NCBI GenBank assembly: GCA_026415035.1
Contig: JAOAHX010000009.1
Span: 1-64,000 of the forward strand
Direction: 5' to 3'
From: Thermodesulfobacteriota bacterium
GTDB taxonomy: Bacteria; Desulfobacterota; BSN033; UBA1163
Length of the DNA stretch: 64,000 bases
A model generated the notes under the pieces. The model saw only the letters and a list, made by a program, of their open reading frames with translations, was not told the origin of the DNA and ran no database searches. Shown here piece by piece: positions 51,359 through 60,971 of this stretch. Positions within the stretch are counted from its first letter, which is position 1. Each line of letters starts with the position of its first letter. The position numbers and the translations under genes were made by a program.

Positions 51359-52507
51359 ATGGCAAAACGAGTGGCAATTGTTGGCATAGGGACGACGGGA
51401 TTTCGGGCCACGACCCCTGACGTCTCCTACCGGGAGCTGACCTATGAAGCGGCGACCAAGGCGTATTTCGAGGCCGGCATCGAGCCGAAAGATGTGGACG
51501 CTTTTGTAGCGACCTCCGAGGATTTTCTGGAGGGCTACAGCATTGCAGACGAGTATTGTCCCGATCAATTGGGAGCGGTCTTGAGACCCATCTATACGGT
51601 CACGGGCGACGTCATCCACTCCCTCGCCTCCGCCTATATGATGATCCTTTCGGGGGTGGGCAGGATCATGGTCGTCCAGGGGATGTCCAAGGCCTCCAAC
51701 ATGCTGACCCTCTCGGACATGGTCACCTTCGCCATGGACCCGATCTACAACAGGCCCTTAAAGGAGAGCCCCTACGCCGTGGCGGGCATGGAGATGGCAA
51801 GATTTATGTATGAAACCGGCACGACGCGGGAGCAGATCGCCCGGGTTGTGGTCAAGAATAAAAGGAATGCCCTCACCAACGAGCTGGCGGCCCATGGGGT
51901 CCTGGTCGACTTGGACTACGTCCTCAATTCAGAGGTCGTCTCCTATCCCCTCACCCGGATGGACATCGCCCCTCATTCCGATGGCGCGGTGGTGATGGTC
52001 TTGGCCGATGAAGAGACCGCCAAATCCCTCTCCGATAAACCCATCTGGATCAGGGGGATCGGATGGTGTTCGGACACACCGGGGTTGGAGACCCGACCCT
52101 GGGGAGAGGCTATTTATGCGCAGCTCGCAGCGGAGATGGCCTACAAGATGGCCGGCATCCGTTATCCCCGGAAGGAGATCCACTTTGCGGAGATCAACGA
52201 TGAATTCTCCTACAAAGAGCTTCAACACCTCGAGGCCATGAGGATCTGTAAAAAGGGGGAGGCCGGCCCCCTGACGGAGATCGGAGGGACCGAGATCGGG
52301 GGAGAATTCCCGGTCAATCCTTCGGGAGGATGCTTAGGAGTGGGACACCTCTTCGAACTGAACGGTGGCCATGTGGTGCTGGAGGTGGTCCGCCAGTTAA
52401 GGGGAGAGGCCGGAAAGAATCAATTGAAAAATGTCACAACGGGCCTTGCCCAGAGCTGGCGGGGGATTCCGACGACCACTGGAACCGTGGCCATCCTGAG
52501 CAATTGA
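51359..52507 (+). CDS. Thiolase-fold protein 1 (SCP-x/lipid-transfer thiolase type), catalytic Cys absent
   Basis: 382 residues from ATG 51359. The thiolase fold is recognisable ('AKRVAIVGIGTTGF', 'HFAEINDEFSYKELQHLEAM', 'FPVNPSGGCLGVGHLFELNG'), but the position of the nucleophilic Cys reads 'YTVTGDVIHSLASAY', with no Cys. A histidine is kept in 'GVGHLFELNG'. Such proteins pair with DUF35 Zn-ribbon/OB-fold partners, as in Ltp2-ChsH2 or BbsAB, and act as retro-aldolases or unusual thiolases on branched acyl-CoAs. Two DUF35 genes follow. Probably under the MerR-type operator at 51196. Confidence 0.83.
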   Translation: MAKRVAIVGIGTTGFRATTPDVSYRELTYEAATKAYFEAGIEPKDVDAFVATSEDFLEGYSIADEYCPDQLGAVLRPIYTVTGDVIHSLASAYMMILSGVGRIMVVQGMSKASNMLTLSDMVTFAMDPIYNRPLKESPYAVAGMEMARFMYETGTTREQIARVVVKNKRNALTNELAAHGVLVDLDYVLNSEVVSYPLTRMDIAPHSDGAVVMVLADEETAKSLSDKPIWIRGIGWCSDTPGLETRPWGEAIYAQLAAEMAYKMAGIRYPRKEIHFAEINDEFSYKELQHLEAMRICKKGEAGPLTEIGGTEIGGEFPVNPSGGCLGVGHLFELNGGHVVLEVVRQLRGEAGKNQLKNVTTGLAQSWRGIPTTTGTVAILSN

Positions 52508-52523
52508 ACAAGGAGGTGACAGA

Positions 52524-53681
52524 ATGAGAAAGGTAGCCATTGTTGGAGCGGGAATTACCAAATTCTACCGGAACGCCCAGGAGACGCCGAAGGAGCTGGC
52601 CTACGAGGCCGCCAAGATGGCCCTCGACTCCTGCGGCTTAAAGCTCTCCGATATCGATTGTGTCGTGGTAGGGTCTGCTCCTGACGCCTTCGATGGAGTC
52701 CACATGAAGGGCGAATACCTCTCCGATGGGGCAGGCGCATTTCGAAAACCCTACATGAGACACTTCGTGGGCGGTGGAACGGGGGTGCTCTCGCCGGCCC
52801 ATGCGTGGTTTCATATCGCCTCAGGGATGTTCGACACCTGCCTGGTCGTGGCCGAGGAGAAGATGTCCTGTGCCTATCCCCATCCGGCAGGGGCTTTTCT
52901 GACAATCTTCGATCATACCACGGAACAGCCCCTCTACCCAACCCTGATCTACATCTTCGCCATCGAGATGAACCGATTCATGACGACCCACGGCTATAAG
53001 AAAGAAGAGATCGCCCTGGTGGCCGTGAAGAACAAGAAGAACGCCATGGATCATCCTTCGGCCCAACTGCCCGCGGAGATTACCGTTCAGGACGTGCTCA
53101 ACTCCGAGATCATGGCCTGGCCGGTCAACCGCCTCGATATCAGCCCGACGAGCGACGGGGCCTGCGCCTTAGTCCTGGCCGCAGAACATGTGGCCCGCAG
53201 GATCGACGAGAAACCCATCTGGATCGCCGGCGTGGGCTGGTGTCTCGATACCGCTTACTGGTGCACGCGCGACCTCTATTATCCCGACTATCTCGAGGTG
53301 GCCGCACGCCAGGCCTACCAGATGGCCGGCATCAGAGAACCGGCCAAAGAGATCCACGTGGCCGAACCCTACGACCCCTTCACCTACAAGGAACTCCATC
53401 ACATCGAGGGGTTGATGCTGGCCCCGAGGGGAAAATCGGTCGACCTGCTCGTCAAAGGCCACTTCAACCGGGACGGAAACCTTCCCTGCTCGCCCTCGGG
53501 CGGTCTTCTGGGCGTGGGAAATCCCATTTCCGCGGCCGGCCTGATGAAGATCATGGAGGTCTATCTCCAGCTCAAGGGAAGCGCTGGAAAACGGCAGGTC
53601 CCGGGCAATCCTACCTGCGGCGTGGCCAATGCCTGGGGCGATCTCATGCAGGTGGGGACCGTCGTCGTCTTGAGAAAATAA
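52524..53681 (+). CDS. Thiolase-fold protein 2 (SCP-x type), catalytic Cys and His absent
   Basis: 385 residues. 'MRKVAIVGAGITKFYRNAQETPKELAYEAAKMALDSCGL' is the SCP-x thiolase start. The nucleophile site reads 'VGGGTGVLSPAHAWFHIASG' (no Cys) and the catalytic His position is Asn in 'GVGNPISAAG'. It probably forms a heteromer with the preceding thiolase-like protein and the DUF35 proteins, or acts as a retro-aldolase. An AAGGAGG ribosome site precedes the ATG, 16 bp after the upstream stop. Confidence 0.83.
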   Translation: MRKVAIVGAGITKFYRNAQETPKELAYEAAKMALDSCGLKLSDIDCVVVGSAPDAFDGVHMKGEYLSDGAGAFRKPYMRHFVGGGTGVLSPAHAWFHIASGMFDTCLVVAEEKMSCAYPHPAGAFLTIFDHTTEQPLYPTLIYIFAIEMNRFMTTHGYKKEEIALVAVKNKKNAMDHPSAQLPAEITVQDVLNSEIMAWPVNRLDISPTSDGACALVLAAEHVARRIDEKPIWIAGVGWCLDTAYWCTRDLYYPDYLEVAARQAYQMAGIREPAKEIHVAEPYDPFTYKELHHIEGLMLAPRGKSVDLLVKGHFNRDGNLPCSPSGGLLGVGNPISAAGLMKIMEVYLQLKGSAGKRQVPGNPTCGVANAWGDLMQVGTVVVLRK

Positions 53682-53696
53682 GGAGGAGGTGAAACC

Positions 53697-54227
53697 ATGG
53701 AGATCACGGATAAAATGGTAGCTCACACGGCCACGAAATTGACCGCTGAGGAGATCCTTGGAGGAAAAGTCCTCTCGGTAAAATGGGAGCCCAAATTGAA
53801 ATATGCCTGGGACAACGGCCCGGCCATCGGCCGGTATCTCGCGGAGCTCAAAAACGGAAGGATCATCGCCAAGAAATGCGACAAATGCCACCGGATCATG
53901 CTCCCGCCGAGGATGTTCTGCGAACTCTGCTGGGTCCCGACCGGCGAATGGGTCTACGTCCAGGATACAGGGGTGGTCAATGCCTGGATCATCGGCTACG
54001 TCGACTGGAAGGCGGCCCGCCTCGACATCAAGGGAGGGGTCCGTCCCATCACCCAGAGCATCATCGAAATCGACGGGGCCTCCAAGGGGATGGGCATCCT
54101 CCATCTCTTAAACGAGGTCGATCCGTGGAAGATCTATCGGGGCATGAAGGTGAAAGCGGTCTGGAAACCGCCGGAGGAGCGGATCGGGGCCATCACCGAT
54201 ATCAAATATTTCAAACCCATCGAATAA
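53697..54227 (+). CDS. DUF35 Zn-ribbon/OB-fold protein 1
   Basis: 176 residues. The rubredoxin-like zinc ribbon is 'CDKCHRIMLPPRMFCELCW', followed by an OB-fold with 'GVVNAWIIGYVDW' and the C-terminal 'DPWKIYRGMKVKAVWKPPEERIGAITDIKYFKPI'. DUF35 proteins hold acyl-CoA and bridge thiolase subunits. It partners one or both thiolase-like proteins upstream. AGGAGGTGAAACC precedes the ATG. Confidence 0.88.
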   Translation: MEITDKMVAHTATKLTAEEILGGKVLSVKWEPKLKYAWDNGPAIGRYLAELKNGRIIAKKCDKCHRIMLPPRMFCELCWVPTGEWVYVQDTGVVNAWIIGYVDWKAARLDIKGGVRPITQSIIEIDGASKGMGILHLLNEVDPWKIYRGMKVKAVWKPPEERIGAITDIKYFKPIE

Positions 54228-54343
54228 AATCCGAATGGCCAATATGGAAGATTCATCCTTTTGAGAATCGGGGTTGAGAATTTCACGCCGGTTTCGGTTT
54301 TCGAGATTCGGATTTCCGATTTCCTAAATCAGGAGGTGAAACC

Positions 54344-54820
54344 ATGGCGTTGATCGAACGTCTTCAGAAGACCACGGACGTCACGTATTGGGAAGGCCAA
54401 ATCCCGATGAACTATATCTACACGGTGGGCCGGGCCGGAGAGAAGTTCTTCCGGGAGATCATCAACGGAAAGCTCTTCGGGGCAAAATGCGAGGCCTGTG
54501 AGCTCCTCTACGTCCCCCCTCGAACCTATTGTGAGAAATGCTTTGCCCGGTTAGAGGACCATTATGTGGAGGTGGGGACGAAGGGGACGGTCCACACCTT
54601 CACCCAGTGCTGGGAGACCTTTGACGGCATCCGGAAAGAGACCCCCTCCATCGTCGCGGTGATCCGCATCGATGGCACCCAGGGAGGGCTCGTCCATTGG
54701 TTGGGCGAGGTCGACTTCAAGGACGTCTATATCGGCATGCCGGTCGAGGCGGTCTTCAAACCCAAAGAGGATCGCGAGGGAAGCATCCTGGACATCAAGT
54801 ATTTCAAACCCACGAGATAA
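54344..54820 (+). CDS. DUF35 Zn-ribbon/OB-fold protein 2
   Basis: 158 residues, a paralogue of the gene before: zinc ribbon 'CEACELLYVPPRTYCEKCF', OB-fold 'KGTVHTFTQCWETFDGIRKETPSIVAVIRIDGTQGGLVHWL', same C-terminal 'DIKYFKP'. Two DUF35 and two thiolase-fold genes suggest a four-part assembly. Ribosome site AGGAGGTGAAACC is identical to that of the first DUF35 gene. A TTCGG-rich filler (54291-54327) occupies the gap upstream. Confidence 0.88.
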   Translation: MALIERLQKTTDVTYWEGQIPMNYIYTVGRAGEKFFREIINGKLFGAKCEACELLYVPPRTYCEKCFARLEDHYVEVGTKGTVHTFTQCWETFDGIRKETPSIVAVIRIDGTQGGLVHWLGEVDFKDVYIGMPVEAVFKPKEDREGSILDIKYFKPTR

Positions 54821-54825
54821 TCTGC

Positions 54826-54860
54826 CCCCTCACCCCCCTCCCCGTGGGGGGGGTGAGGGG
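54826..54860. repeat. Perfect 13-bp GC-rich intercistronic hairpin
   Basis: CCCCTCACCCCCC (54826-54838) and GGGGGGTGAGGGG (54848-54860) with a 9-nt loop. It lies between the second DUF35 gene and the acyl-CoA dehydrogenase gene, without a T-tract. The strongest member of the hairpin family in this window; likely slows 3' decay or partly attenuates transcription. Confidence 0.7.
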
Positions 54861-54875
54861 ATTCGGGAGGCACCT

Positions 54876-56045
54876 ATGGCACTCGACTTTGACCTGACCG
54901 AAGAGCAACAGATGCTTCGAAAAATGGTCCGCAATTTTGCGGAAAAAGAGATCGCTCCGGTGGCTCAGGAGCTCGATGAGAAAGAAGAGTTCTCCTACCA
55001 CCTGACCAAGCGGATGGGGGAACTCGGCCTGTTCGGTCCCTTCGTTTCGGAGGAGTATGGGGGAAGCAATGTGGGGTACATCTCCTATATCATCGCGGTC
55101 GAAGAGATCGCCCGGATCGACGGGTCTCAGGCCGCCACCCTCGCCGCGGGGAATTCTCTCGGCATCGCTCCCATCTATTACTATGGGAACGAAGAACAGA
55201 AACAGAGGTGGCTTCCGGACCTCTGCGCGGGCAAGGCCCTTGCCTCCTTCGGCTTGACCGAGCCCAATGCCGGTTCCGATGCCGGGGCCTCCAAGACCAC
55301 CGCCGTCCTCCAAGGAGACTACTGGGTGCTCAACGGATCGAAGATCTTCATCACCAATTCGACGACCGAGATCAGCAAGGTCTGTACGGTGCAAGCGGTC
55401 ACCGGAAAACGCCCCGATGGCCGGCCCGAGATCTCCTGCATCCTCGTGCCGAACGGAACGCCGGGATTCACCACCAAGACCATGCACGGAAAGATGGTCT
55501 GGCGGGCCTCCAACACCGGCGAACTCTACTTCACCGATTGTAAGGTCCCCAAAGAGAACCTGTTGGGAAAACGGGGGGACGGATTTCACCAGATGCTGGC
55601 CACCCTGGACGGAGGAAGGCTCAGCATTGCGGCCATGGGACTGGGTGGGGCCCAGGGCGCCTTCGAGCTGGCCCTCAAATATGCCTCCGAGCGGGAGCAA
55701 TTCGGCCGGCCCATCGGCACCTTTCAGGTCAACGCCTTCAAGCTCGCGGACATGGCCACGGAGATCGAGCTGGGAAGATTGCTCCTCTACAAGGCCTGCT
55801 GGCTCTGCGAACAGCATCGACCCTTCGGAAAGGAAGCGGCCATGGCCAAATTATATTGTTCCGAAATGTATCACCGCGTGGCCTATCAGGCCGTCCAGCT
55901 CCACGGAGGGTACGGGTTGATGAAGGAATATGGGGTGGAGCGTCACTACCGGAACCAGAAACTTCTCGATATCGGAGAGGGGACATCGGAAGTCCAGCGA
56001 ATCGTCATCGCCAGACACATCGGCGTTCCGGGAAGGGCCCTCTAA
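54876..56045 (+). CDS. Acyl-CoA dehydrogenase (thiolase/DUF35 operon)
   Basis: 389 residues from ATG 54876 (GGGAGG upstream). 'FGLTEPNAGSDAGASKTTAVLQG', 'VLNGSKIFITNS', 'SIAAMGLGGAQGAFELALKYASEREQFGRPIGTFQ' and catalytic 'LLDIGEGTSEVQR', where GEGT replaces the usual YEGT. It introduces a 2,3-double bond in an acyl-CoA and donates electrons to ETF. The gene set thiolase-DUF35-acyl-CoA dehydrogenase resembles side-chain degradation operons. Confidence 0.92.
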   Translation: MALDFDLTEEQQMLRKMVRNFAEKEIAPVAQELDEKEEFSYHLTKRMGELGLFGPFVSEEYGGSNVGYISYIIAVEEIARIDGSQAATLAAGNSLGIAPIYYYGNEEQKQRWLPDLCAGKALASFGLTEPNAGSDAGASKTTAVLQGDYWVLNGSKIFITNSTTEISKVCTVQAVTGKRPDGRPEISCILVPNGTPGFTTKTMHGKMVWRASNTGELYFTDCKVPKENLLGKRGDGFHQMLATLDGGRLSIAAMGLGGAQGAFELALKYASEREQFGRPIGTFQVNAFKLADMATEIELGRLLLYKACWLCEQHRPFGKEAAMAKLYCSEMYHRVAYQAVQLHGGYGLMKEYGVERHYRNQKLLDIGEGTSEVQRIVIARHIGVPGRAL

Positions 56046-56116
56046 AGGATGGCAGGAGAGGGCCTTCGCTTTCCTCTATTGCGATGAGGTCCGTTTTCTG
56101 CTAAGGTGATACCGCA

Positions 56117-57064
56117 ATGAGTCTGGTCCAACGGATCCTCCAGGGAGATATTCGGGCGGCCTCCCGATTGATGCGGGACATCGATGATCGAATCCCCTCG
56201 GCGACGGACGCCCTGAAAGAGCTTTATCCGAGGACCGGGAGGGCCTATGTCATCGGGATCACGGGGCCACCGGGCTCCGGGAAATCGACCATCGTCGATA
56301 AGATGGTCGACATCTTCCGGAAGGAGGGAAAGACGGTCGGCATCGTGGCGGTCGACCCCACCAGCCCCTTTACCGGAGGGGCGATCCTCGGCGACCGGAT
56401 CCGGATGCAGCGCCATGCGACGGATGAAGGCGTCTTCATTCGCTCCTTGGCCACCCGGGGTTCTCTCGGCGGTCTCTCCCGATCCACCCAGGACATCGTT
56501 AACGTCATGGATGCCATGGGAAAGGACATCATCCTCGTCGAGACCGTGGGCGTGGGGCAGGACGAAGTCGACATCGTCAACACGGCCCATACCTCGATCG
56601 TCGTCCTCATCCCAGGCCTGGGAGACGATATCCAGGCGATCAAGGCGGGGATCATCGAGATCGGAGATCTCTTCGTGATCAACAAGTGTGAACGCGAAGG
56701 GGCGGACAAGATGGAGCGGGACCTCCGGATGGTGCTCGAGATGGGGCGGAAGCGAGAGGACGGGTGGGACCCTCCCATCTTCAAAACCGAGGCGATCCTC
56801 GGGAAGGGGATCTTCGAACTGGTCTATGGCATTTACCGCCACAGGCAGGCTCTGGAACAGGGCCAGGGCCTCGAAAAGAAGCAAAAGGAAAGGGCCAAGA
56901 CCCTCTTCTTGGAGGTTCTCGAGTCAGAGGTGATGACCCGGTTTATGGAGAAGATCCAATCCGATCCCCGATGGGAAAACCTCCTCGAAGCATTGGCCCA
57001 TCGACGCCTCGATCCCTATTCCCTGGCCGAGACGATGATCGCCGAAGAACTCCGGAGTCCTTAA
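56117..57064 (+). CDS. meaB: MeaB/ArgK-family GTPase, mutase chaperone
   Basis: 315 residues: P-loop 'GPPGSGKST', 'VAVDPTSPFTGGAILGDRIRM', 'LVETVGVGQDEVDI' (switch region) and 'INKCEREGADK', where NKCE stands for the more usual NKAD. G-protein chaperones of this family load and protect adenosylcobalamin-dependent mutases. Encoded between the two mutases, so it may serve both. Confidence 0.94.
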   Translation: MSLVQRILQGDIRAASRLMRDIDDRIPSATDALKELYPRTGRAYVIGITGPPGSGKSTIVDKMVDIFRKEGKTVGIVAVDPTSPFTGGAILGDRIRMQRHATDEGVFIRSLATRGSLGGLSRSTQDIVNVMDAMGKDIILVETVGVGQDEVDIVNTAHTSIVVLIPGLGDDIQAIKAGIIEIGDLFVINKCEREGADKMERDLRMVLEMGRKREDGWDPPIFKTEAILGKGIFELVYGIYRHRQALEQGQGLEKKQKERAKTLFLEVLESEVMTRFMEKIQSDPRWENLLEALAHRRLDPYSLAETMIAEELRSP

Positions 57065-57162
57065 CCCGTCTTCCCTGAGGATTGATCCTTTGGGCGTTGC
57101 ATCTGAATTTTGGGGTTTGAGTTTTCCGTTTTGAATTTGAATGGGACAGGGGGGATCCACGC

Positions 57163-58737
57163 ATGCGATCCATCGAAGCCATCCGAAAAGAGTTGGAGAG
57201 GAGAAGGGCCGAAGCCCTCTTGGGAGGGGGACAGGAGAAGATCGATAAGCAGCACAAAGAGGGGAAGCTGACTGCTCGGGAGCGACTGGACCTCCTCCTC
57301 GATCCAGGGACCTTCGTCGAACTGGACAAGTTCGTCACTCACCGGTGCACCGATTTCGGGATGGAGAAGAAGAAATTCTGGGGCGATGGCGTGGTCACCG
57401 GTTACGGGAAGATCCACGGTCGTCTCGTCTTTGTCTTTTCTCAAGACTTCACCGTCTTCGGCGGTGCCCTCGGGATGGCCTTCGCCGAAAAGATCTGCAA
57501 GATCATGGATCTTGCCATGAAGACCGGCGCCCCCATCATCGGGCTTAACGACTCGGGGGGGGCGAGAATCCAGGAGGGGGTAGAAAGTTTGGCCGGTTAT
57601 GCCTACATCTTCCTTCGAAACGTCCTGGCCTCCGGCGTGGTGCCCCAGATCTCCGCGATCATGGGCCCTTGCGCCGGAGGAGCGGTCTATTCTCCTGCCA
57701 TCACGGACTTCATCTTGATGACCAAGAAGACCAGTTACCTCCACATCACCGGCCCGGACGTGATCCGGGCTGCCCTCGGAAAGACCGAGACGCCCGATGG
57801 CAAACCGATCACCTCCGAGCTCCTCGGAGGGGCACAGGTTCATATGGAGAAAAGCGGCGTGGCCCACTTCGCCGGGGAGAACGACGAGGACACGATCCGG
57901 CTGATCAAGGAGCTCCTCAGCTTCCTGCCCCAGAACAACCGGGAAAAACCTCCGGTCATCGAATGTACCGATGATCCCAACCGGATGGAGGAGTCGCTCA
58001 AGACCGTCGTCCCTGAAGACTCTAAGAAGGCCTACGACATGAAGAAGATCATCTTGGGGACGGTGGATCACGGATATTTCCTCGAGGTCCAGAAAGATTG
58101 GGCCAAGAACATCGTCGTCGGTTTCGCCCGTTACAACGGGATGCCGGTGGGGATCGTGGCCAATCAGCCCAACTGGCTGGCCGGGTCCCTCGACCCCGAC
58201 TCCTCGGTCAAGGCCGCCCGGTTCGTCCGGTTCTGCGACTGCTTCAACATCCCCTTGGTCACCTTCGTGGATGTCCCGGGATTTCTGCCGGGGATCGATA
58301 TGGAGGCAAGGGGGATCATCCGCCACGGAGCCAAACTGCTCTACGCCTATTGCGAGGCGACGGTCCCCAAGGTCACGATCATCACCCGAAAAGGCTACGG
58401 GGGGGCCTACGACGTCATGTCCTCCAAACACATCCGGGGGGATATCAACTATTGCTATCCCACCGCGGAGATCGCCGTCATGGGCGCCGAGGGAGCGGTC
58501 AACATCATCTTCCGGAACGAGATCAAAGAATCCAGCAACCCCGAAGAGACCCGCAAGAGACTGGTCGAGGAATACCAGATGAAATTTGCCAGTCCTTACA
58601 AAGCGGCCGAATTGGGATATGTCGATGAGATCATCGAACCGGAGGAGACCCGTCCCAAGATCATCCAGGCCCTCGACATCCTAAAAACCAAGGTCGATAC
58701 GAACCCTTGGCGGAAGCACGGTAACATCCCCCTTTAA
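57163..58737 (+). CDS. Acyl-CoA carboxyltransferase (propionyl-CoA carboxylase beta / methylmalonyl-CoA decarboxylase alpha type)
   Basis: 524 residues of the biotin-dependent carboxyltransferase family: '[21 protein letters not shown]', oxyanion-hole loops '[15 protein letters not shown]' and '[15 protein letters not shown]', and '[15 protein letters not shown]'. It moves a carboxyl group between biotin and propionyl-/methylmalonyl-CoA. No biotin carboxylase, biotin carrier or membrane decarboxylase subunit is in the window, so direction cannot be told. Flanked by meaB and the methylmalonyl-type mutase, it fits the propionate-methylmalonyl-succinyl route. Confidence 0.92.
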   Translation: MRSIEAIRKELERRRAEALLGGGQEKIDKQHKEGKLTARERLDLLLDPGTFVELDKFVTHRCTDFGMEKKKFWGDGVVTGYGKIHGRLVFVFSQDFTVFGGALGMAFAEKICKIMDLAMKTGAPIIGLNDSGGARIQEGVESLAGYAYIFLRNVLASGVVPQISAIMGPCAGGAVYSPAITDFILMTKKTSYLHITGPDVIRAALGKTETPDGKPITSELLGGAQVHMEKSGVAHFAGENDEDTIRLIKELLSFLPQNNREKPPVIECTDDPNRMEESLKTVVPEDSKKAYDMKKIILGTVDHGYFLEVQKDWAKNIVVGFARYNGMPVGIVANQPNWLAGSLDPDSSVKAARFVRFCDCFNIPLVTFVDVPGFLPGIDMEARGIIRHGAKLLYAYCEATVPKVTIITRKGYGGAYDVMSSKHIRGDINYCYPTAEIAVMGAEGAVNIIFRNEIKESSNPEETRKRLVEEYQMKFASPYKAAELGYVDEIIEPEETRPKIIQALDILKTKVDTNPWRKHGNIPL

Positions 58738-58795
58738 CAGGAAATCCGACCTCCGGAGGCCGAGATCGGACGTCCGGAGGGTGGAGGTGTGAATC
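58738..58795. repeat. Short direct repeat before the second mutase
   Basis: CGACCTCCGGAGG and CGGACGTCCGGAGG follow each other at about 58747-58780, each containing TCCGGA palindromes. The ribosome site GGTGGAGGTG of the mutase gene lies just downstream. The role is unclear; it resembles the degenerate filler seen in other gaps. Confidence 0.3.
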
Positions 58796-60451
58796 ATGTC
58801 CAAAAACATACGCGAAGAGATGGAGCGTTGGGAGAAGACGACCCTCCAGAAAGCGGTGTCCAAAGCCCCGGAGCGTCAACCCTCCTTCCAGACCACCTCC
58901 CATATCGAACTTAAACGGCTTTACACCCCCCTCGATCTCGGAGAGCTCGATTACTGCAGAGACCTGGGCTTCCCGGGTGAATATCCCTTCACCCGGGGCG
59001 TCCAGCCCACGATGTATCGGGGTCGCCTCTGGACGATGAGGCAGTATGCCGGGTTCGCCACGGCGGAGGAGACCAACAAACGATATAAATATCTCCTCGA
59101 ACAGGGACAGACCGGTTTGAGCGTCGCCTTCGACCTCCCCACCCAGATCGGCTATGACTCCGACCATCCCCTTGCGGAGGGAGAGGTGGGCAAGGTCGGG
59201 GTGGCCATCGACACCCTAAAAGACATGGAGATCCTCTTCGACGGCATTCCCCTCGATCAAGTCTCCACCTCCATGACCATCAATGCGACCGCTGCCATCC
59301 TGCTTGCCATGTATATTGCCGTGGCGGAAAAACAGGGGGTCCCAAGCCATGTTCTTCAGGGAACGATTCAGAACGACATCTTAAAGGAGTATTCGGCCAG
59401 GGGGACCTACATCTACCCACCCCTCGAATCGATGCGGATCGTGACCGACATCTTCGCCTTCTGTAAGGAGCACGTCCCGCGATGGAACACCATCAGCATC
59501 AGCGGCTACCACATGCGGGAGGCCGGCTGCACGGCGGTCCAGGAGGTGGCCTTTACGCTTGCCGACGGCATCGCTTATGTGGAGGCCGCCATACGGGCTG
59601 GCCTGGATGTGGACTCCTTTGCCTCCAGGCTCGCCTTCTTTTTCTGTTGCCATAACAATTTCATCGAAGAGGTGGCCAAATTTCGGGCCGCTCGAAGGCT
59701 CTGGGCCAGGATCATGAAGGAACGGTTCAAGGCCAAGAGGGATGAATCGTGTATGCTTCGATTCCATACGCAGACCGCCGGATGCACCCTCACCGCCCAG
59801 CAACCCGAGAACAATGTCGTCCGGGTGGCCTTCCAGGCCCTTGCCGCGGTCTTGGGAGGGACCCAATCCCTTCACACGAATTCCAAAGACGAAGCCTATG
59901 CCCTTCCCACGGAGGAGGCCGTGAGGATCGCCCTGAGGACCCAACAGATCATCGCCTACGAAAGCGGCGTGGCAGAGATGATCGATCCCCTCGGGGGGTC
60001 CTATGCGGTGGAATCCCTCACCCACGAGATCGAAAGAAAGGCCCAGGAATACATCGACAAGATCGACGCCATGGGAGGGGCCATCAAGGCGATCGAATCG
60101 GGCTTCATCCAGGAGGAGATCGCCGAGAGCGCTTATCAGTATCAGAAAGAAATCGAAACCAAAAAACGGATCATCGTGGGGCTGAACCAATTCCAGATCG
60201 AAGAAGAGCCTCTCAGGGACATCCTGAAAATCGACCCCGAGATCGAACGGTACCAGAAAGAGAAACTGGCCAGGGTCAAAGGGGAGCGAGATCAGGCCAG
60301 GGTGAGGGAAACCTTGGGCGCCTTGAAAAAGGCGGCTCAAGGGACTGAAAACATCGTCCCCCGGATCCTTGAGGCCGTGAAAGCCTACGCCACGCTGGGA
60401 GAGATCTCGGACGTCCTGAGGGAGGTGTTCGGGGAGTACCGGGAACGGTAA
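58796..60451 (+). CDS. Methylmalonyl-CoA mutase large subunit
   Basis: 551 residues. '[23 protein letters not shown]', '[13 protein letters not shown]', '[20 protein letters not shown]', '[17 protein letters not shown]'. Y84 and R202 correspond to Tyr89 and Arg207 of the P. shermanii enzyme (spacing 118 in both), with His at 239, so the carboxylate-binding Arg is present and methylmalonyl-CoA is the expected substrate. It interconverts methylmalonyl-CoA and succinyl-CoA. No fused B12 domain; the small subunit is at 60521. Confidence 0.92.
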   Translation: MSKNIREEMERWEKTTLQKAVSKAPERQPSFQTTSHIELKRLYTPLDLGELDYCRDLGFPGEYPFTRGVQPTMYRGRLWTMRQYAGFATAEETNKRYKYLLEQGQTGLSVAFDLPTQIGYDSDHPLAEGEVGKVGVAIDTLKDMEILFDGIPLDQVSTSMTINATAAILLAMYIAVAEKQGVPSHVLQGTIQNDILKEYSARGTYIYPPLESMRIVTDIFAFCKEHVPRWNTISISGYHMREAGCTAVQEVAFTLADGIAYVEAAIRAGLDVDSFASRLAFFFCCHNNFIEEVAKFRAARRLWARIMKERFKAKRDESCMLRFHTQTAGCTLTAQQPENNVVRVAFQALAAVLGGTQSLHTNSKDEAYALPTEEAVRIALRTQQIIAYESGVAEMIDPLGGSYAVESLTHEIERKAQEYIDKIDAMGGAIKAIESGFIQEEIAESAYQYQKEIETKKRIIVGLNQFQIEEEPLRDILKIDPEIERYQKEKLARVKGERDQARVRETLGALKKAAQGTENIVPRILEAVKAYATLGEISDVLREVFGEYRER

Positions 60452-60520
60452 TCCCTCAAGGCCCCGATATCCTGTTCCGCGTCATCATCAAAAAGCTCTC
60501 GATCAGGCCGGAGGTGACAG

Positions 60521-60919
60521 ATGCCCCGAAAAATTAGAGTCCTCATCGCAAAACCCGGATTGGATGGCCACGACAGGGGGGCCAAGGTCATCGCCCGGGC
60601 CCTCCGGGATGCGGGCATGGAAGTGATCTATACCGGGATACGTCAGACTCCGGAACAGATCGCCAATGCCGCCATCCAGGAAGGGGTCGACATCGTCGGT
60701 CTCTCGAGCCTCTCGGGGGCCCACATGAGCCTCTTCCCGAAGGTGGTTCAACTCCTCAAAGAGAAGGGGGCGGAAGATATTCACGTCTTCGGAGGAGGGA
60801 TCATCCCCGTGGATGACATCCCTCGTCTCAAGGAGGTCGGGATTCGTGAAATCTTCTTGCCGGGGACCTCGACCGAGGAGATCATTCACTACATCCGGGA
60901 GAATGTAAAAACCACCTGA
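60521..60919 (+). CDS. Methylmalonyl-CoA mutase B12-binding subunit
   Basis: 132 residues with DGHDRG (D15, H17, G20), '[11 protein letters not shown]' and '[13 protein letters not shown]'. It carries adenosylcobalamin for the large subunit encoded upstream. The N-terminal half is nearly identical in pattern to the small subunit at 50760, pointing to a duplication of the mutase pair. Confidence 0.94.
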   Translation: MPRKIRVLIAKPGLDGHDRGAKVIARALRDAGMEVIYTGIRQTPEQIANAAIQEGVDIVGLSSLSGAHMSLFPKVVQLLKEKGAEDIHVFGGGIIPVDDIPRLKEVGIREIFLPGTSTEEIIHYIRENVKTT

Positions 60920-60971
60920 ATATTCAAATCCCTCGTGCCACTTTCTAAGGTCGGAGGGAAAGGAGCGAGAC

